A DNA stretch of 64,000 nt, from the NCBI GenBank assembly GCA_033816765.1, contig CM066288.1, positions 3,720,001 through 3,784,000 on the forward strand. The letters run 5' to 3'. This document shows, one piece after another, positions 11,110 to 21,469 of this stretch. Numbering within the stretch: the stretch's first letter is position 1; each line of letters starts with the position of its first letter. The notes under the pieces are model-generated. The model was not told the origin of the DNA, ran no database searches, and saw nothing but the letters and a program-made list of their open reading frames with translations. The translations under genes were made by a program, and so were the position numbers. Origin of the DNA: Nothopassalora personata (lineage: Eukaryota; Ascomycota; Dothideomycetes; Mycosphaerellales; Mycosphaerellaceae).

Positions 11110-11760
11110 ATGCCCTTCCAAGGCCCCTTCTGGGCCCACGTCCGCGGGGGCCTCTGGGGCTGCATCCTCCCCTTCGGCGTGCCCCTCACCCTCCTCGTCT
11201 TCCTCAAAGACCACGTCCTCGAAGCAACAACCATAACCGGCTCCTCGATGGCTCCCACGCTCTCCCCCAACTTCTCAACCACAAAATCTCAAGACGTCGT
11301 CCTCTGGAAACAATGGAACCCCACGCGAAATCTTCAGCGCGGCGACGTCGTGCACTTTTACCAACCCCATAACCCTGACGGAACTGCTGTCAAGAGAGTC
11401 ATCGCGTTGGGTGGGGATCTAGTTACGTTGGACCCGAAGAGGAGGCCGGAGGAGATTGCGAATGGAAGAGTCAATCCGGCCGCAAAGGGGTGGGATAGAC
11501 GGGAGGGGAGGGTATGGGTGCCGCAGGGATGTGTTTGGGTTGAGGGGGATAATGTTGAGAAGACGTTGGATAGTAATGCGTATGGGCCTATCAGTGAGGC
11601 GTTGATTCAGGGGAAGGCATTGGCTTTGGTTTGGCCTTTGAGTCAGTTTGCGAGGAGGCCTTGGGAGGGGTATAGGAGTAGGACGAGGGTGGAGAGGAGG
11701 GAGTTTGAGAGGACGGTTGGGACGGGGAGGAATGAGGATGTTGAGGAGGCTTTGCGGTGA
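11110..11760 (+). CDS. IMP2: Mitochondrial inner membrane protease subunit 2
   Basis: A single exon encodes 216 residues. One membrane segment lies near residues 12-35, followed by the S26 signal-peptidase catalytic serine in GSSMAPTL (S46) and the catalytic lysine in VKRVIALGGD (K95). This is the spacing of yeast Imp2 (S41/K91). The GDN box, VEGDNVEKTLDSNAYGPI, is also present and reaches the typical IMP2 end. The enzyme sits in the inner membrane facing the intermembrane space and removes sorting peptides from imported and mitochondrial proteins with Imp1. The 50-residue Arg/Glu-rich tail is longer than in yeast. The third-position bias changes from C to G about midway (near 11400), as in several genes here. 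Confidence 0.93.
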   Translation: MPFQGPFWAHVRGGLWGCILPFGVPLTLLVFLKDHVLEATTITGSSMAPTLSPNFSTTKSQDVVLWKQWNPTRNLQRGDVVHFYQPHNPDGTAVKRVIALGGDLVTLDPKRRPEEIANGRVNPAAKGWDRREGRVWVPQGCVWVEGDNVEKTLDSNAYGPISEALIQGKALALVWPLSQFARRPWEGYRSRTRVERREFERTVGTGRNEDVEEALR

Positions 11761-11819
11761 GAGTTGATGGAGTGGAACGCTGCGTACGGTTTCGATGTCA
11801 ATGATGCAGATGAAGCCTG

Positions 11820-12012
11820 CTCAAGGGCACCAACGAGGAGTGGAATACTGAGCCGCGCGAGAAGATCTGGGGCTACGACGTTTCGATGTACCGCAAGGCG
11901 CCGAGATCGAGGTTGCGGCTATCTACCTGAAGTACAACGCTCCCGTCCACCTTATACACAGACTTCGGACGCGCGAGACCATCAACATCGACGACGATTC
12001 CCGGCGCATTGG
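11820..12012 (+). pseudogene. Decayed coding remnant, unknown family
   Basis: Two overlapping open stretches read as one protein if a single-base deletion near 11890 is assumed: LLKGTNEEWNTEPREKIWGY in one frame, then EIEVAAIYLKYNAPVHLIHR in the next, ending at a stop at about 12010. A TGA precedes the first stretch. I do not recognise the family. Chance open frames cannot be excluded. Confidence 0.25.
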
Positions 12013-12031
12013 TATCGGTTAGTAGTCCAAC

Positions 12032-12431
12032 CTAACAAGCCATCAGATAGCTTGGGTCATGCATCAAGTGAATGGAGAATCCGGTAGGCGACGATTCAAT
12101 GACGAATTGGTTATTGCTCACGAAATCAAGGCAGGCAGTATAGAAAACGCTTGTTACCAAATGCTGTAGCTCGCAGGCGCGATGAGGGAGGATGCTGTCC
12201 TCGCTGTGCTCAATTGGAACACCGCCGTGACTTCTAAATATCTGACAGCCCTCTCGCATGGTCGCCCGCCTTTGATCTTGCAGTGCTCCTCTCTCGAAGG
12301 CCATCTCTCGCAGCGTGGCCCACAAGGGATCGAGACCGGACGGAGTTGCAGATATCGCGGTCGGTGGATAACACGTTGGCCTGGGTGAGGCTCTTGATGT
12401 AGTGGTAGCTCAACACACAGAGGGTAGACAC
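12032..12431 (-). pseudogene. Possible decayed minus-strand coding remnant
   Basis: Two minus-strand frames overlap. One holds YIKSLTQANVLSTDRDICNS, and the other continues with LWATLREMAFERGALQDQRR and further coding-like sequence to a stop at 12032-12034. Neither has an ATG at its start. The join requires a frameshift, or an intron I cannot place. No family was recognised. Confidence 0.2.
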
Positions 12432-13207
12432 TTTAACAACTCCTATCGGAAGCGAGTCTGACAGACATCACTCTTCGTCAGACGAATATAACGTTGACAG
12501 CCATTCTTGCTGACGGCAGGCTCCAAGTCTAGCCCGCCAGTATCTTAGCTCAACTCAAGGAAGACCTTCACGCTCTACACCTGCCACCAAAGCTAGCCTC
12601 TGCCTCAGCACATCCAGCAGCATGCAGTCGCGCTTCTCGTGTTTTGTCCAGCTGCCATCGCGGTCAGGGATGCAATGGACAACACCGCAATAGATTCAAC
12701 CCCTCTATCATGATGTCAGGCTAGCAATTCGGGCGAGCTGCCCTCTAATCGCAGCATGTGGACACCTTCCACACACATCTGGCGCCCAGCAGCTGTCAAG
12801 TAGGGCCCTTTCCGGGGCGGGCCACCACAAATGGCACCGCTCTCTTCCTTTGCCATCACATCTCTGCCACGACCCTGTCCTTGGATATAGCCTGGGCGTA
12901 CACCATCTCTACCTACTGCGAGCTTTACCAATCAGTGGTAGATCGCTGCATAGGGTCTGCGACTGGTGCTGGAGGCCACGGTGGGGGCCGTTGGGCTGGC
13001 GCTGTATGACTTGGCGATTCGGTGGCTGCTGGGGTTGCTGCGGGGATAGAGCGGGTAGAAGATGTGGGACCGCTGGCGATGATAGTGAGGCCGCTTGCTG
13101 ATATGAATTTCCTGAGGCTGATGAGGATCCTTGGTGGCCCAACCGAGGGACATTTGGTGGGTCTGACTGAGGGCGAGCAGTTGTGTGTAGTGCTGACCTT
13201 CTGCAAG
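12432..13207. other. intergenic, nothing firm
   Basis: No gene can be supported here. Minus-strand frames at 12909-13206 contain Gln/Pro/Ser-rich sequence that might be an unrecognised 3' exon of the gene at 13208-13958. Confidence 0.35.
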
Positions 13208-13958
13208 CTACGAAGTGACGTTCGTGGGTGAACGCTGTGGTGCAGGACTCGATGACTGCGGATTGAGGCCTGACCAAGGTGTTCCCGCTTCTTGTTTGAT
13301 CATGGAAGGGCGCGTGGCGGTCTCCGGGTGTTGCGAGGCAGACTGCGGAAAGACGCCAGATGCGGCTCCAGATAGTGATGGTGGTGGCATCTTCGAGCTT
13401 GGTTCAGAGACGTGGTTATGTGGCTGGTAGCCCGTCGCGTGTGGACTGGTATGGTCCTCTGTCATGGTTACGTAGGGTTGATCGACCACAGCGCCGTCTG
13501 GCTGCCGTTGAGCCGCCTCCATCAGGGCTTCAATCCTGTGGCGTATCGGAGAATCCTGCAGCTGTTCCATCATTTCGTCCCAAGCATCTTCGCATTTCGT
13601 CAGAAACAATTCGAACGGTCTCGTCTCTGTCCGACGCGTTTGGTCGAGGGTCTGCTGCTCTGGGTTTGGCTGGGAGACACCTCAGTGCCGCGCGTGTTCT
13701 TCGCAACATTAGTATAAGTGGTCTACGCCGTGAGGGAGGGATATCGCTTGCCTTGTCGTGGTGCTCCCACAAATCACCACCCTCCTTTGGTGTCATCTCC
13801 TTCAGCGGTGCTTCATGTGGACCGGAAGCCATGGCTGATGGTTGTGAGATATCACTGGTTGGTGTAAAGGATTTGACGGCAGCGATATGAGATTCAGAAG
13901 TTGGATCTGGTCGTGGTGATCGGAAATCTCTTCCATACACTGCCTGCGTCTCACGCAT
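13208..13958 (-). CDS. Uncharacterised low-complexity protein
   Basis: Exons 13958-13727 and 13680-13208 (46-bp intron, GTAGAC...TGAG, with a TATACTAAT branch-like sequence) give 234 residues. The first third is disordered. A helical, acidic segment around the middle (FELFLTKCEDAWDEMMEQLQ, followed by HRIEALMEAAQ) is the only region that looks folded. The tail is Ser/Pro/Gln-rich with an IKQE tetrapeptide. The frame is open upstream of the ATG as far as a stop, without another ATG, so 13958 is the likely start. The 3' end is uncertain because coding-like Gln/Pro-rich sequence continues beyond the stop. I do not recognise a family. Confidence 0.55.
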
Positions 13959-14550
13959 GCTGTCAGCTAGACTGTCAATTGAGGACTCGAGTGTAAAGTT
14001 CGTGGAGGGCGTTTGTCACGATCCAAGCGTGCACTTGGGCTGCAGCCCACCAAACCTGAGGCAGCAGCCGCCAAGAATCAGGTGAACTTGATTAGTCACC
14101 TACAGCCTTTTTATTTGCAGCACCTTCACTCCTCATAGATGACACATGTAATACACTGTCTGCTTTTGAAACACCCTTTATGAGCCCAAATCAAGTACCA
14201 CTAACTTCCCATAACGCGATAATCCTGCCCAGCTACCGCGCTAGCGGTACTATACTTCTAACGGTACGTAGTACTATAGACACGCCCAAGTCTTGCTCTT
14301 CTTTGACTCCGCGGAGACCTCGGTCGCACTGCCTGAACCAGTTTGGCTTGCACAGAAGGCAAGCTACGCGCTTCGAGCGGTAGTTGGCCGCTGGTTTGAA
14401 GGATATGTGCTTGGGTGTAAGTCCAGCTACCCAGGATATTGGGACGATGGTCGAGAGAGCAGAAAATCGAAGTAGGGTGGTCGATACCGTGGCGATACGA
14501 CTCGATGTGCTCGACATTGGTCTACATCGATCGCCTCAAGAATGTAGGCC
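13959..14550. other. intergenic, nothing recognised
   Basis: About 590 bp between two minus-strand genes, covering the promoter of the gene at 13208-13958 and the 3' UTR of the DUF2011-like gene. No supported feature. Confidence 0.5.
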
Positions 14551-15279
14551 TCACTCTGAGACAGAATCTTCCTGCATGGCGACATCGCCTACCTGAATCT
14601 CGGCTTTCTTTGCTTTTTCTCGCTGTTTCTTCTTAGCTTTCTTCTCTCGGTTGCGCCGAGTGCGCTTTTCGCGCTCGGCAGCTTCTTTGAGCTCATCGGC
14701 TTGCTGCTGTTGTATCTGGAAAGCCTTAGTGAAAGCCAGCTTGGTTCGCACCTTCACTCGCGTCTTCTTGCCGGGTTTCTTGCGCTTAGAAGGCAGATCG
14801 CCATCTAATACTTTGACATGATCTTCCAGTTTGCGCAGCTGGCTTGTGGTCATAGCAATGCGCCGCGCTTTCCAAGCGTAGCGATTTCCTGTTGCCGGAT
14901 GGCAAGACCTGGTGAGGACATCTTGCCCTGATAGTGCCGCAGCTTCGAAGTTCTGATGTGACTGAGCTGATATGATACCTGTAAAGTAGTATGCTTCTGT
15001 TCGATTTGGCACAACAAATCCTGGGTCTGCGTCGTCTGGTGGCGGTGTCTGGATTCTGATCTTCGAAATTGCTTGGGAGGGTTCAGACTTCTTCGCTGAT
15101 GGTGCGAAGAGCACAAAATCTAACTCTTCGTCCAGTACAGTCTCCCTGGTTGATACCACATCGTTAATCTGCTCGATATATTCAAAGTCTGCCAGGTGCT
15201 TGATGTGCTCGAGACTGGGCGAAGCTAGCGGCGTGCTGTGCTCTGACAGCAGCTCGGATCTGTCAATGACGCGTTCCAT
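14551..15279 (-). CDS. Basic coiled-coil protein resembling DUF2011
   Basis: A single exon encodes 242 residues. The N-terminal half is acidic (EELDFVLFAPS, then PSQAISKIRIQTPPPDD and FVVPNRTEAYYFTG), which resembles the fungal DUF2011 family from memory. The C-terminal half is a long helical stretch with dense Lys/Arg (RKKPGKKTRVKVR, NREKKAKKKQREKAKK), suggesting nuclear or nucleolar location. Function is unknown. The assignment to DUF2011 is by motif resemblance only. Confidence 0.7.
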   Translation of the reverse strand: MERVIDRSELLSEHSTPLASPSLEHIKHLADFEYIEQINDVVSTRETVLDEELDFVLFAPSAKKSEPSQAISKIRIQTPPPDDADPGFVVPNRTEAYYFTGIISAQSHQNFEAAALSGQDVLTRSCHPATGNRYAWKARRIAMTTSQLRKLEDHVKVLDGDLPSKRKKPGKKTRVKVRTKLAFTKAFQIQQQQADELKEAAEREKRTRRNREKKAKKKQREKAKKAEIQVGDVAMQEDSVSE

Positions 15280-16185
15280 TGCTATATTGCATCGCAGCGC
15301 CTTATGTCGCTGGATGATTGATGGAGTCGATGATTTAGTTGGAGAGGTGCGGAAGAACCGAAGATGGCGAAATTGTCGGCAGCCCCTCTCTTATTGCCGG
15401 GAAATGTCCCGACACTAGCAGAAGACTTCTTGGCAGCAGTTGGAGGATGTGCGAAAGCGTCCTTGAGACAACATCTCAAAACACGCGCATCGTACTGCCA
15501 TGGCAGTCAGTCACCATGCCGATGACTCTAGCCGCGGCCCGCTGTTGGGAAGAAGATGAAACCTCCAGTTGTTCCTAAGTGACCCTCGACGCAATCTCTG
15601 TACTACACAATCTTGAGTATCCATGTGCTGGACTGCCTTTGGAAGACACGAGACATGTCATTCGTTTCGCGGCCAGGACGCAGAGTTGTTGCAGCATCTC
15701 TCATACTTCGGTCAAATTCTACAGGCCCTCCGCTACGTCTAGTTCTTTCGACTATTCGCAAGCAAGTCCAAGACCTGCGCAGCCTTATCTTTCGAGACCC
15801 ATAGCGAGACGAACTCAGGGAAACTGCAGCGGAAAACACATCCCCCAAGGTACTGCCCTTGGCTTTCACTAGCGCGCAGTACCTTTTTGCTCTCACACGT
15901 GGCATAGTGCCTGGTCCTCTAGCGAGCAAGGCTGGATTGTACTGTAGGCGGCCATGAAACCGTACCATGACCGCGCGGACGCGCTGAACAGTATGCATGT
16001 GAGGCGCAACGTAGTGACAGGTCGGAGCCAATGTCCAGGAGACTAACTCGCCGTGATGGTCACAGGCAGAATCAGCCGCACTATACATGGTCATTGCGCA
16101 GTCAAAGGTGGCCAGTCGAAGGTAAAGGGAGCATCGTGCACACTCGACCAGCATCTGCGATCAAAGTAGAAACATACCACTGTCT
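15280..16185. other. intergenic, nothing firm
   Basis: About 900 bp. A 183-codon minus-strand frame with an ATG (15603-16154) and an overlapping plus-strand frame (15579-15872) are both open, but neither shows conserved motifs or a compositional signature of coding, so neither is called. Confidence 0.4.
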
Positions 16186-17232
16186 CTATAGCCTCGCCTT
16201 CCCCTCAAAGAAGTGCAAGTTCACCGGACTAATCGCCTTCCCCGTCTCAAAGAACTGCAGAATATTCTCCATCCCAAGCGTCTCAAACCCCATATGACTA
16301 TCCACACTGGCTCCAGCCGTATGGCTCAACAGCTCCACATTATCCATCGCCGCCAGCTCCGGATTGACATGCGGCTCATCAAAATGCACATCCAAACCAG
16401 CACCTGCAAGACGTCCACTCTTCAAAGCCGCCACTAGCGCTTTCTCATCAATCAACTTCCCCCTCGCAATATTAATCAATCTCGATCCCTTCTTCATCTT
16501 CGCCAGCTTGTCGGCATTGATGACAGCTTCGCCTCCGAACGGTGTGGCGACGAGGACTATGTCCGCAACAGCCAGCATCTCATCCAACTCCTTATAAAAC
16601 ACCGCCTCACCACACTCCTCCTCCACCCCACGCGGCAACCTTCTAACATCATTATAGATGATCTTCATCCCAAAACTCACACTCGCCTTCTTCGCGATAC
16701 TCTGTCCAATCTTCCCCAACCCAACAACACCTAACGTATGCCCCCTCGGATTCCTCGTAAGCGCCGCCCTCCTCTGCGCTTCCTTAAACTCCCCCTCCTG
16801 ACAACTCCTCGCCGCAATCGAACTATAAGTGAAATCTCGCATCACACTCAAAATCAACCAGATCGCCGTGTCAGCCACAGACTCCGTACACGCCGCGCCA
16901 GCATTGCAGTAAATGATCCCACGCTTTGCCAACGCTTCCGTATCGACCCAGTCGAACCCCGCTCCGGCGGATGCGTATATTTTGCAGGAGGATGGAAGCA
17001 AGTCGATGAGTTCGGAATTCCAAGGGGACATTTCGCCGCCTGTGGACCAGAAAGGACGGTAGATTGCGGAGAAGTCGCCGAAGGTCTTGGACTTGAGGGC
17101 GGCGATGAAGTCTTGTCGGGACATGCTGTGGGAGCGGACGATTGTGAACTTTGACTGAAGGGTCTTGTAGAGACCGTGGTTCCAGCGGATGTCGCCGCCG
17201 CAGTGGAGGAGGATGGGCTTTTGGGAAGACAT
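16186..17232 (-). CDS. NAD(P)-dependent D-2-hydroxyacid dehydrogenase
   Basis: A single exon encodes 348 residues, starting at the ATG of MSSQKPILLH (17232); the longer upstream frame is not conserved-looking. The Rossmann motif is GLGKIG (171-176). The catalytic triad of the family is visible: R257 in NIARGKL, E286 in FDEPHVNPE and H304 in LLSHTAGA. ASAGAGFDWVD and TESVADTAIWL are also family blocks. HTAG instead of HIG(S/A) and the overall form fit the fungal glyoxylate/hydroxypyruvate reductase or D-mandelate dehydrogenase group. It reduces 2-keto acids to D-2-hydroxy acids, probably in the cytosol; the substrate is not determinable. Confidence 0.9.
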   Translation of the reverse strand: MSSQKPILLHCGGDIRWNHGLYKTLQSKFTIVRSHSMSRQDFIAALKSKTFGDFSAIYRPFWSTGGEMSPWNSELIDLLPSSCKIYASAGAGFDWVDTEALAKRGIIYCNAGAACTESVADTAIWLILSVMRDFTYSSIAARSCQEGEFKEAQRRAALTRNPRGHTLGVVGLGKIGQSIAKKASVSFGMKIIYNDVRRLPRGVEEECGEAVFYKELDEMLAVADIVLVATPFGGEAVINADKLAKMKKGSRLINIARGKLIDEKALVAALKSGRLAGAGLDVHFDEPHVNPELAAMDNVELLSHTAGASVDSHMGFETLGMENILQFFETGKAISPVNLHFFEGKARL

Positions 17233-17944
17233 GGTCGGAGGCTGGGCAGGTCTTGAAGTCTGGGAAGTGTGTGAAAGGTAAGGTGGAAGAAACGAAGAGG
17301 GAGTCTTACCCATAAGCCTGAGGTCGAGTAGCAATTTATCTTTCGATAGCCGAACTCGCCATGGCCGGACGATTTTGGCGTGGTTCACGCGACGTGGAGA
17401 CGTGCTGGGGTTGTCGTGGAGAAAGCCTGGGCATCGATCTGGAAAGAGTTCCCGATTGCTTGGCGGTGCTGCAGTCTTTCAAAGCCCGAAAAGAGGCAAG
17501 GTCCGCCGATGAACCCGAAGTTGAATACTTCTTTACAGATCGCTCGTTGTCCTGGTCACTGTGTATGACTATTAACTGCACTGTCAGCAATAAGTGGTTA
17601 TGATGACCCTCGGACCTTCCTATTGGCTACGCCCTTCGGTGCAGTCAAATCCATCACCCGGCAGAACACAAGACGGGAGGCCCACGGGCTGTGCGGTATG
17701 TATGTTGTTACATTATTAAGTTCCTCGTTATGGTTCATCAACAAGACCTGTTCAAAATGCACACCACCCAACGCCTCACGCCAATGCTCCGACGCTTGCT
17801 CGAGTGCAACAAGAACAAACAGTATCGGCCGTAAACCCATGAACCATAAGCGATCATAACTCCATCTGTTTCGTCGAGGGCTCTCAATGCCCTCATCTGT
17901 ATACAAGCAGCCAGGACCAACGTCTTCATTCGCTGTCCAGCAGT
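17233..17944. other. intergenic with one doubtful small ORF
   Basis: About 710 bp. A plus-strand ATG frame at 17361-17603 (80 codons), divergent from the dehydrogenase, has a mixed acidic/aromatic sequence that could be a small gene, but there is no motif or splice evidence for it. Confidence 0.3.
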
Positions 17945-20629
17945 CTAGAAGACGTCCGCTGGCCACTCAAAACTCGGCTTCTTGTGAAGGTCTTCGGCGC
18001 TCTTCAGGATCTCGACATCAGCTGCATCAGCGAGACTTGCGAAGCTGCCATTGGCACCACTTGGGAGCTTGGGCACTCCATCCTCGCCTGGCACAACTGT
18101 AACAACTTCATCAATTCGAACATTCTTGCTGTTGCCACTTCTGCGAGGCGGACTGGCTGAGCGACTGGGACGCTTCCGCTGAGCAGCTACAGCAGCGCGA
18201 GACATCATGCGCTCCTCCGATGTCACTGGCTCCGATCGCTTCTGCGGACTGGCGCTTCGAGAGCGGACGGCATGCCGTCCGAAACGGGCAGCGGTAGTGG
18301 CATCAGCCGGCTGCAATTTCGGGTCCGCGTTTACGACAATTTCCTCCTCTTCTTCAAAGACTGGCTCGAGACTTTTGTCTTCGGATGCAACACTACTGCG
18401 TACCGAAGCAGCCTTCGCGAGCTCGTCTTCGCTGCCATCGACAGGAGTCACGGCAACGTTGACCTTGACTTGGGTCGGCGACGCAGGCACTGGGATGTTG
18501 GACCTCCTGTTCTTGGGCGAGGCTTTGTTGGCATTGGACTTCTTGACTTGGGGCGACTTCTGCTTGCCAGCACCACGATTGGCACGTGTAGCGCGAACAG
18601 TGGTTTCCGTTTTGCCCGTGGACTTGCGCTTTTTCTTTGGCTTCTGTGTCGCTTCCTCCCATTCAGCATCGTCGTCAGAGGCACCAACTGGTCTGAAGGT
18701 CTTCTCATCGTCGTGCATCGTGGTTCGCTTTTTGGGCTTTGCCGACTTCTTCCTTAGCTTGACATTAGCATCGAGTGCCTTAAGCTTCTCGTCCAGGTCG
18801 TTTTTGGTCACAGCATCGGCTGATTCCACGGCATCCTGGTTCGGAGGACGGCTCATACCATCGTGCTCCATCTCATCGGCTTCGGCCACATCGCGCGGTG
18901 ATTCGTCGTGGTTGTTGGTGTATTCGTCGCCGTTGTCGTGGTTCTCGTTGCCCTGGTCAACCATCGAAAGGTCTTGCTCCTGATCCACTTCGTTACTCTT
19001 TCGTTCTTCAGATCTCTCACAAACACGCGCCCTCGGGTTCGCGCGTGTCCCTTGGATTATGTCCTCACCATCGATGTCATCGAACGCCTCACTTAGATCG
19101 ACGGCTCTCCTCGGCCGATTTTCCGAAGCAAAACGTGCTATGTTCTCTTCGTCGCCTCTGAAGCCAAGCTCTTCTGAAAACAAGACCTGCCCGCTAGGCA
19201 GAGTTGGGAGAGCACCAGGGACGAACTTGGGCTTGTGGATCGTGCTATTGGGAGTGAAGCGTTGATACTTGCCGTTCAGTCTTGGTGCAGGCGATGCCTC
19301 AACGAGAGCTTGATCAAGCTCACTGCGTGCCTTTTGTAGCTTGTTCTCGAGGTCGCTCACACGCTTCGTAAGCTTCTGTTGCTTCTTCAGGTCGTACTTC
19401 GAGACTGATCTCTTCAAAACCGAGTTTTCGACCTCAGTCTTGGTTGGCGATGCTGAGCATGGTGACTCGCGCGAAGCTGCAACAGCACCCAGGTTGAAGT
19501 CGGACTTGGTACGCTTCAGGCCGTCCTTGAGGCTCTGCAGAGAAGGCTTCCTCAGGTGCAAGCGAGACTTGATGGCACGCAATGGCTTGGAGACACTCTC
19601 CGGTACTTCACTACCCTCGCGAGCATGTGCAAGATCGTCGTGGCTATGGCGAAGTGCAGAACTGAAAGACATGTCGCGGTTCTGCTCCGTCAGTGGTGGT
19701 GCAGTACTCTCAAGCTCGATGGCGGAATCGCGTGGCTGACCAAACGTGACATGCTGTCCTGGCAGCTGGCCGGCGTTCTTCATCTGAGCATACCTCGCTT
19801 CGGCGGCAGCCTTCAGTCTCGCTTTGCGCTCAGCTTCTGCTATGTTCTGGCGTATGAGCTCCTCTCGTTGCTCTCCCCACATGCGATTCCATAGCTTGAT
19901 TGGGTTGAAGCCGGAGGTGAAGGAGTTGCCGAACTTGAACATGCCGCCACCTTCGTCCTTCTTTTGCCGAGCGACGATCTCAGCCACCCGCACGTCCCTG
20001 GTGTCCTTCTCATATTGAATGGTCTGCTCGACTGTGTCTTCTTTTGGTGTTGGCATGCCATTGTGGTAGTCGGACATGAGCTCGTCAACCATCATGAGGT
20101 TGCCGCTGTCGGTTCGTGTGAAACGCGTATACTCGCTAGGAGGCTTGTCACTGGGCTTGTCGCTCAGGCTCCCTTCTTGGAACTTGGACTCGCGTGATGG
20201 AGACGGCTGTCGTTGAGGTAGTGCCTGAAGTGATGCCTCATGACGGAGGTTCAGGTTCGACAGGTTACGGCTACCCCTCTTACGGCGGAGACCGCGCTGT
20301 GCCCGCGGTGTAGTGTCAGTCGAGATGCAGCCGTCGCTCACGCCCGCGTGGCTCGAACGTGACCGCTTCGGTGTTCCTTGCCCGTGGTGGTCAGCCACCT
20401 CAAGCCGACCGTCGCGCTCGTCGTACACGGTATCATCCTGCGCCTCACGCTTCCTCTTCGAGCCAGATGTAGGTGCACTTGGTGGTCGGCTGTCGTTCAT
20501 GCTGCTGGCGTAGTCGACACGGTCCTTTGGTGGAACAGGCGGCGGCGACTCCGCCATGATCGGACTGGGAGGTCGAGCAAACTTCTGAGCAAGTGTTAGT
20601 AAGGCCTGGCGGGAATAGTCGCTGGTCAT
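17945..20629 (-). CDS. Large disordered nuclear-type protein
   Basis: A single exon gives 894 residues from the ATG at 20629 (MTSDYSRQALLTLAQKF). The frame is open further upstream without a better start. The chain is mostly disordered and charged, with SP and RS motifs and many basic clusters that look like nuclear localisation signals (KRKRE, PKKKRKS). The most conserved-looking parts are a helical block near residues 235-290 (VAEIVARQKKDEG, FNPIKLWNRMWGEQREELIR) and a short coiled coil (LTKRVSDLENKLQKARSEL) followed by FVPGALPTLPSGQVLF. Similar ascomycete proteins are often annotated as nuclear RNA-binding proteins, but no RNA-binding domain is visible. Function is unknown. Confidence 0.75.
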   Translation of the reverse strand: MTSDYSRQALLTLAQKFARPPSPIMAESPPPVPPKDRVDYASSMNDSRPPSAPTSGSKRKREAQDDTVYDERDGRLEVADHHGQGTPKRSRSSHAGVSDGCISTDTTPRAQRGLRRKRGSRNLSNLNLRHEASLQALPQRQPSPSRESKFQEGSLSDKPSDKPPSEYTRFTRTDSGNLMMVDELMSDYHNGMPTPKEDTVEQTIQYEKDTRDVRVAEIVARQKKDEGGGMFKFGNSFTSGFNPIKLWNRMWGEQREELIRQNIAEAERKARLKAAAEARYAQMKNAGQLPGQHVTFGQPRDSAIELESTAPPLTEQNRDMSFSSALRHSHDDLAHAREGSEVPESVSKPLRAIKSRLHLRKPSLQSLKDGLKRTKSDFNLGAVAASRESPCSASPTKTEVENSVLKRSVSKYDLKKQQKLTKRVSDLENKLQKARSELDQALVEASPAPRLNGKYQRFTPNSTIHKPKFVPGALPTLPSGQVLFSEELGFRGDEENIARFASENRPRRAVDLSEAFDDIDGEDIIQGTRANPRARVCERSEERKSNEVDQEQDLSMVDQGNENHDNGDEYTNNHDESPRDVAEADEMEHDGMSRPPNQDAVESADAVTKNDLDEKLKALDANVKLRKKSAKPKKRTTMHDDEKTFRPVGASDDDAEWEEATQKPKKKRKSTGKTETTVRATRANRGAGKQKSPQVKKSNANKASPKNRRSNIPVPASPTQVKVNVAVTPVDGSEDELAKAASVRSSVASEDKSLEPVFEEEEEIVVNADPKLQPADATTAARFGRHAVRSRSASPQKRSEPVTSEERMMSRAAVAAQRKRPSRSASPPRRSGNSKNVRIDEVVTVVPGEDGVPKLPSGANGSFASLADAADVEILKSAEDLHKKPSFEWPADVF

Positions 20630-21469
20630 GGCCTTCTCCTGTTCACTGCGGCGGCTGCACCTCCAATAGTGACTTTGCCGTCGTGCAGAAAAAGCAGTTC
20701 GTCTCACGTACCGTCTGTTCGCTTTGCCGGCTTCCAATCAAACCACTGTGGAGTCGACAACGGCGTGGCTGCAGGTGGTCCAAACACTTGCCTCAAAGTG
20801 CCGGCGGACGCGTTTCTGGCGTTGATAAAAGATGTCGAGAAACAGATGTGTACACTCCAAGCTGTACAGCAGTAAATGAGAAACAAGAAAACAAAATCTG
20901 CGCCCGACCCGACTCGGCGGTGGGTCGGTCAAGAGGCAGTCTGTGCAAGAGGTGAACTTAGAGTAAACATCTCACGGACGAGTCGGCGTCTCGGCTGTCT
21001 CCAAGGATCCCATCGAACCCTGTCGTTTCACGCTTGCACGTGCGAGTGGGCTTCCATCAGTGAACCTTAAATCACGGACCATCCACGCGTTCGTCCCCCA
21101 TTTCACTCATTTTGATACGCGTCTTTCTGGCATTTCCCCTGCCGGACGACCGACCGCCGACGGCATACCACAATCGAGCATACAATATAACAAAGAGCAA
21201 ATTGACAATGAGTCGGCTTTCAAACAGCAATAATGGACATTTTCTCTCTCTGAACATCCACGAGGCCTTTGTGTCAGGTGCTGTATAACGCACAATGTCT
21301 TGTATAAATCTGTTTGCGAACTGCGTTTATGTTTCTTGAGGATATCTCTTGCTAACAGCAGTCAATTTGATACTCAGAGCACAACGCCAGATCCTGCCAC
21401 AGCAGCTTCATCCTACAGCCAACATTCGGCCATCGGGTGTCAGTGATCTATCTCAGCAAGACAGCAAAG
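20630..21469. other. divergent intergenic region
   Basis: About 840 bp between two divergent genes. No gene or repeat was found. Confidence 0.5.

Noticed and set aside
15603..16154. 183-codon minus-strand ORF with an ATG
   Set aside because: No conserved motif, and its composition looks random. Another open frame overlaps on the plus strand.
17361..17603. 80-codon plus-strand ORF upstream of the hydroxyacid dehydrogenase
   Set aside because: Protein-like in part, but without motif, splice or context support. Left unannotated.
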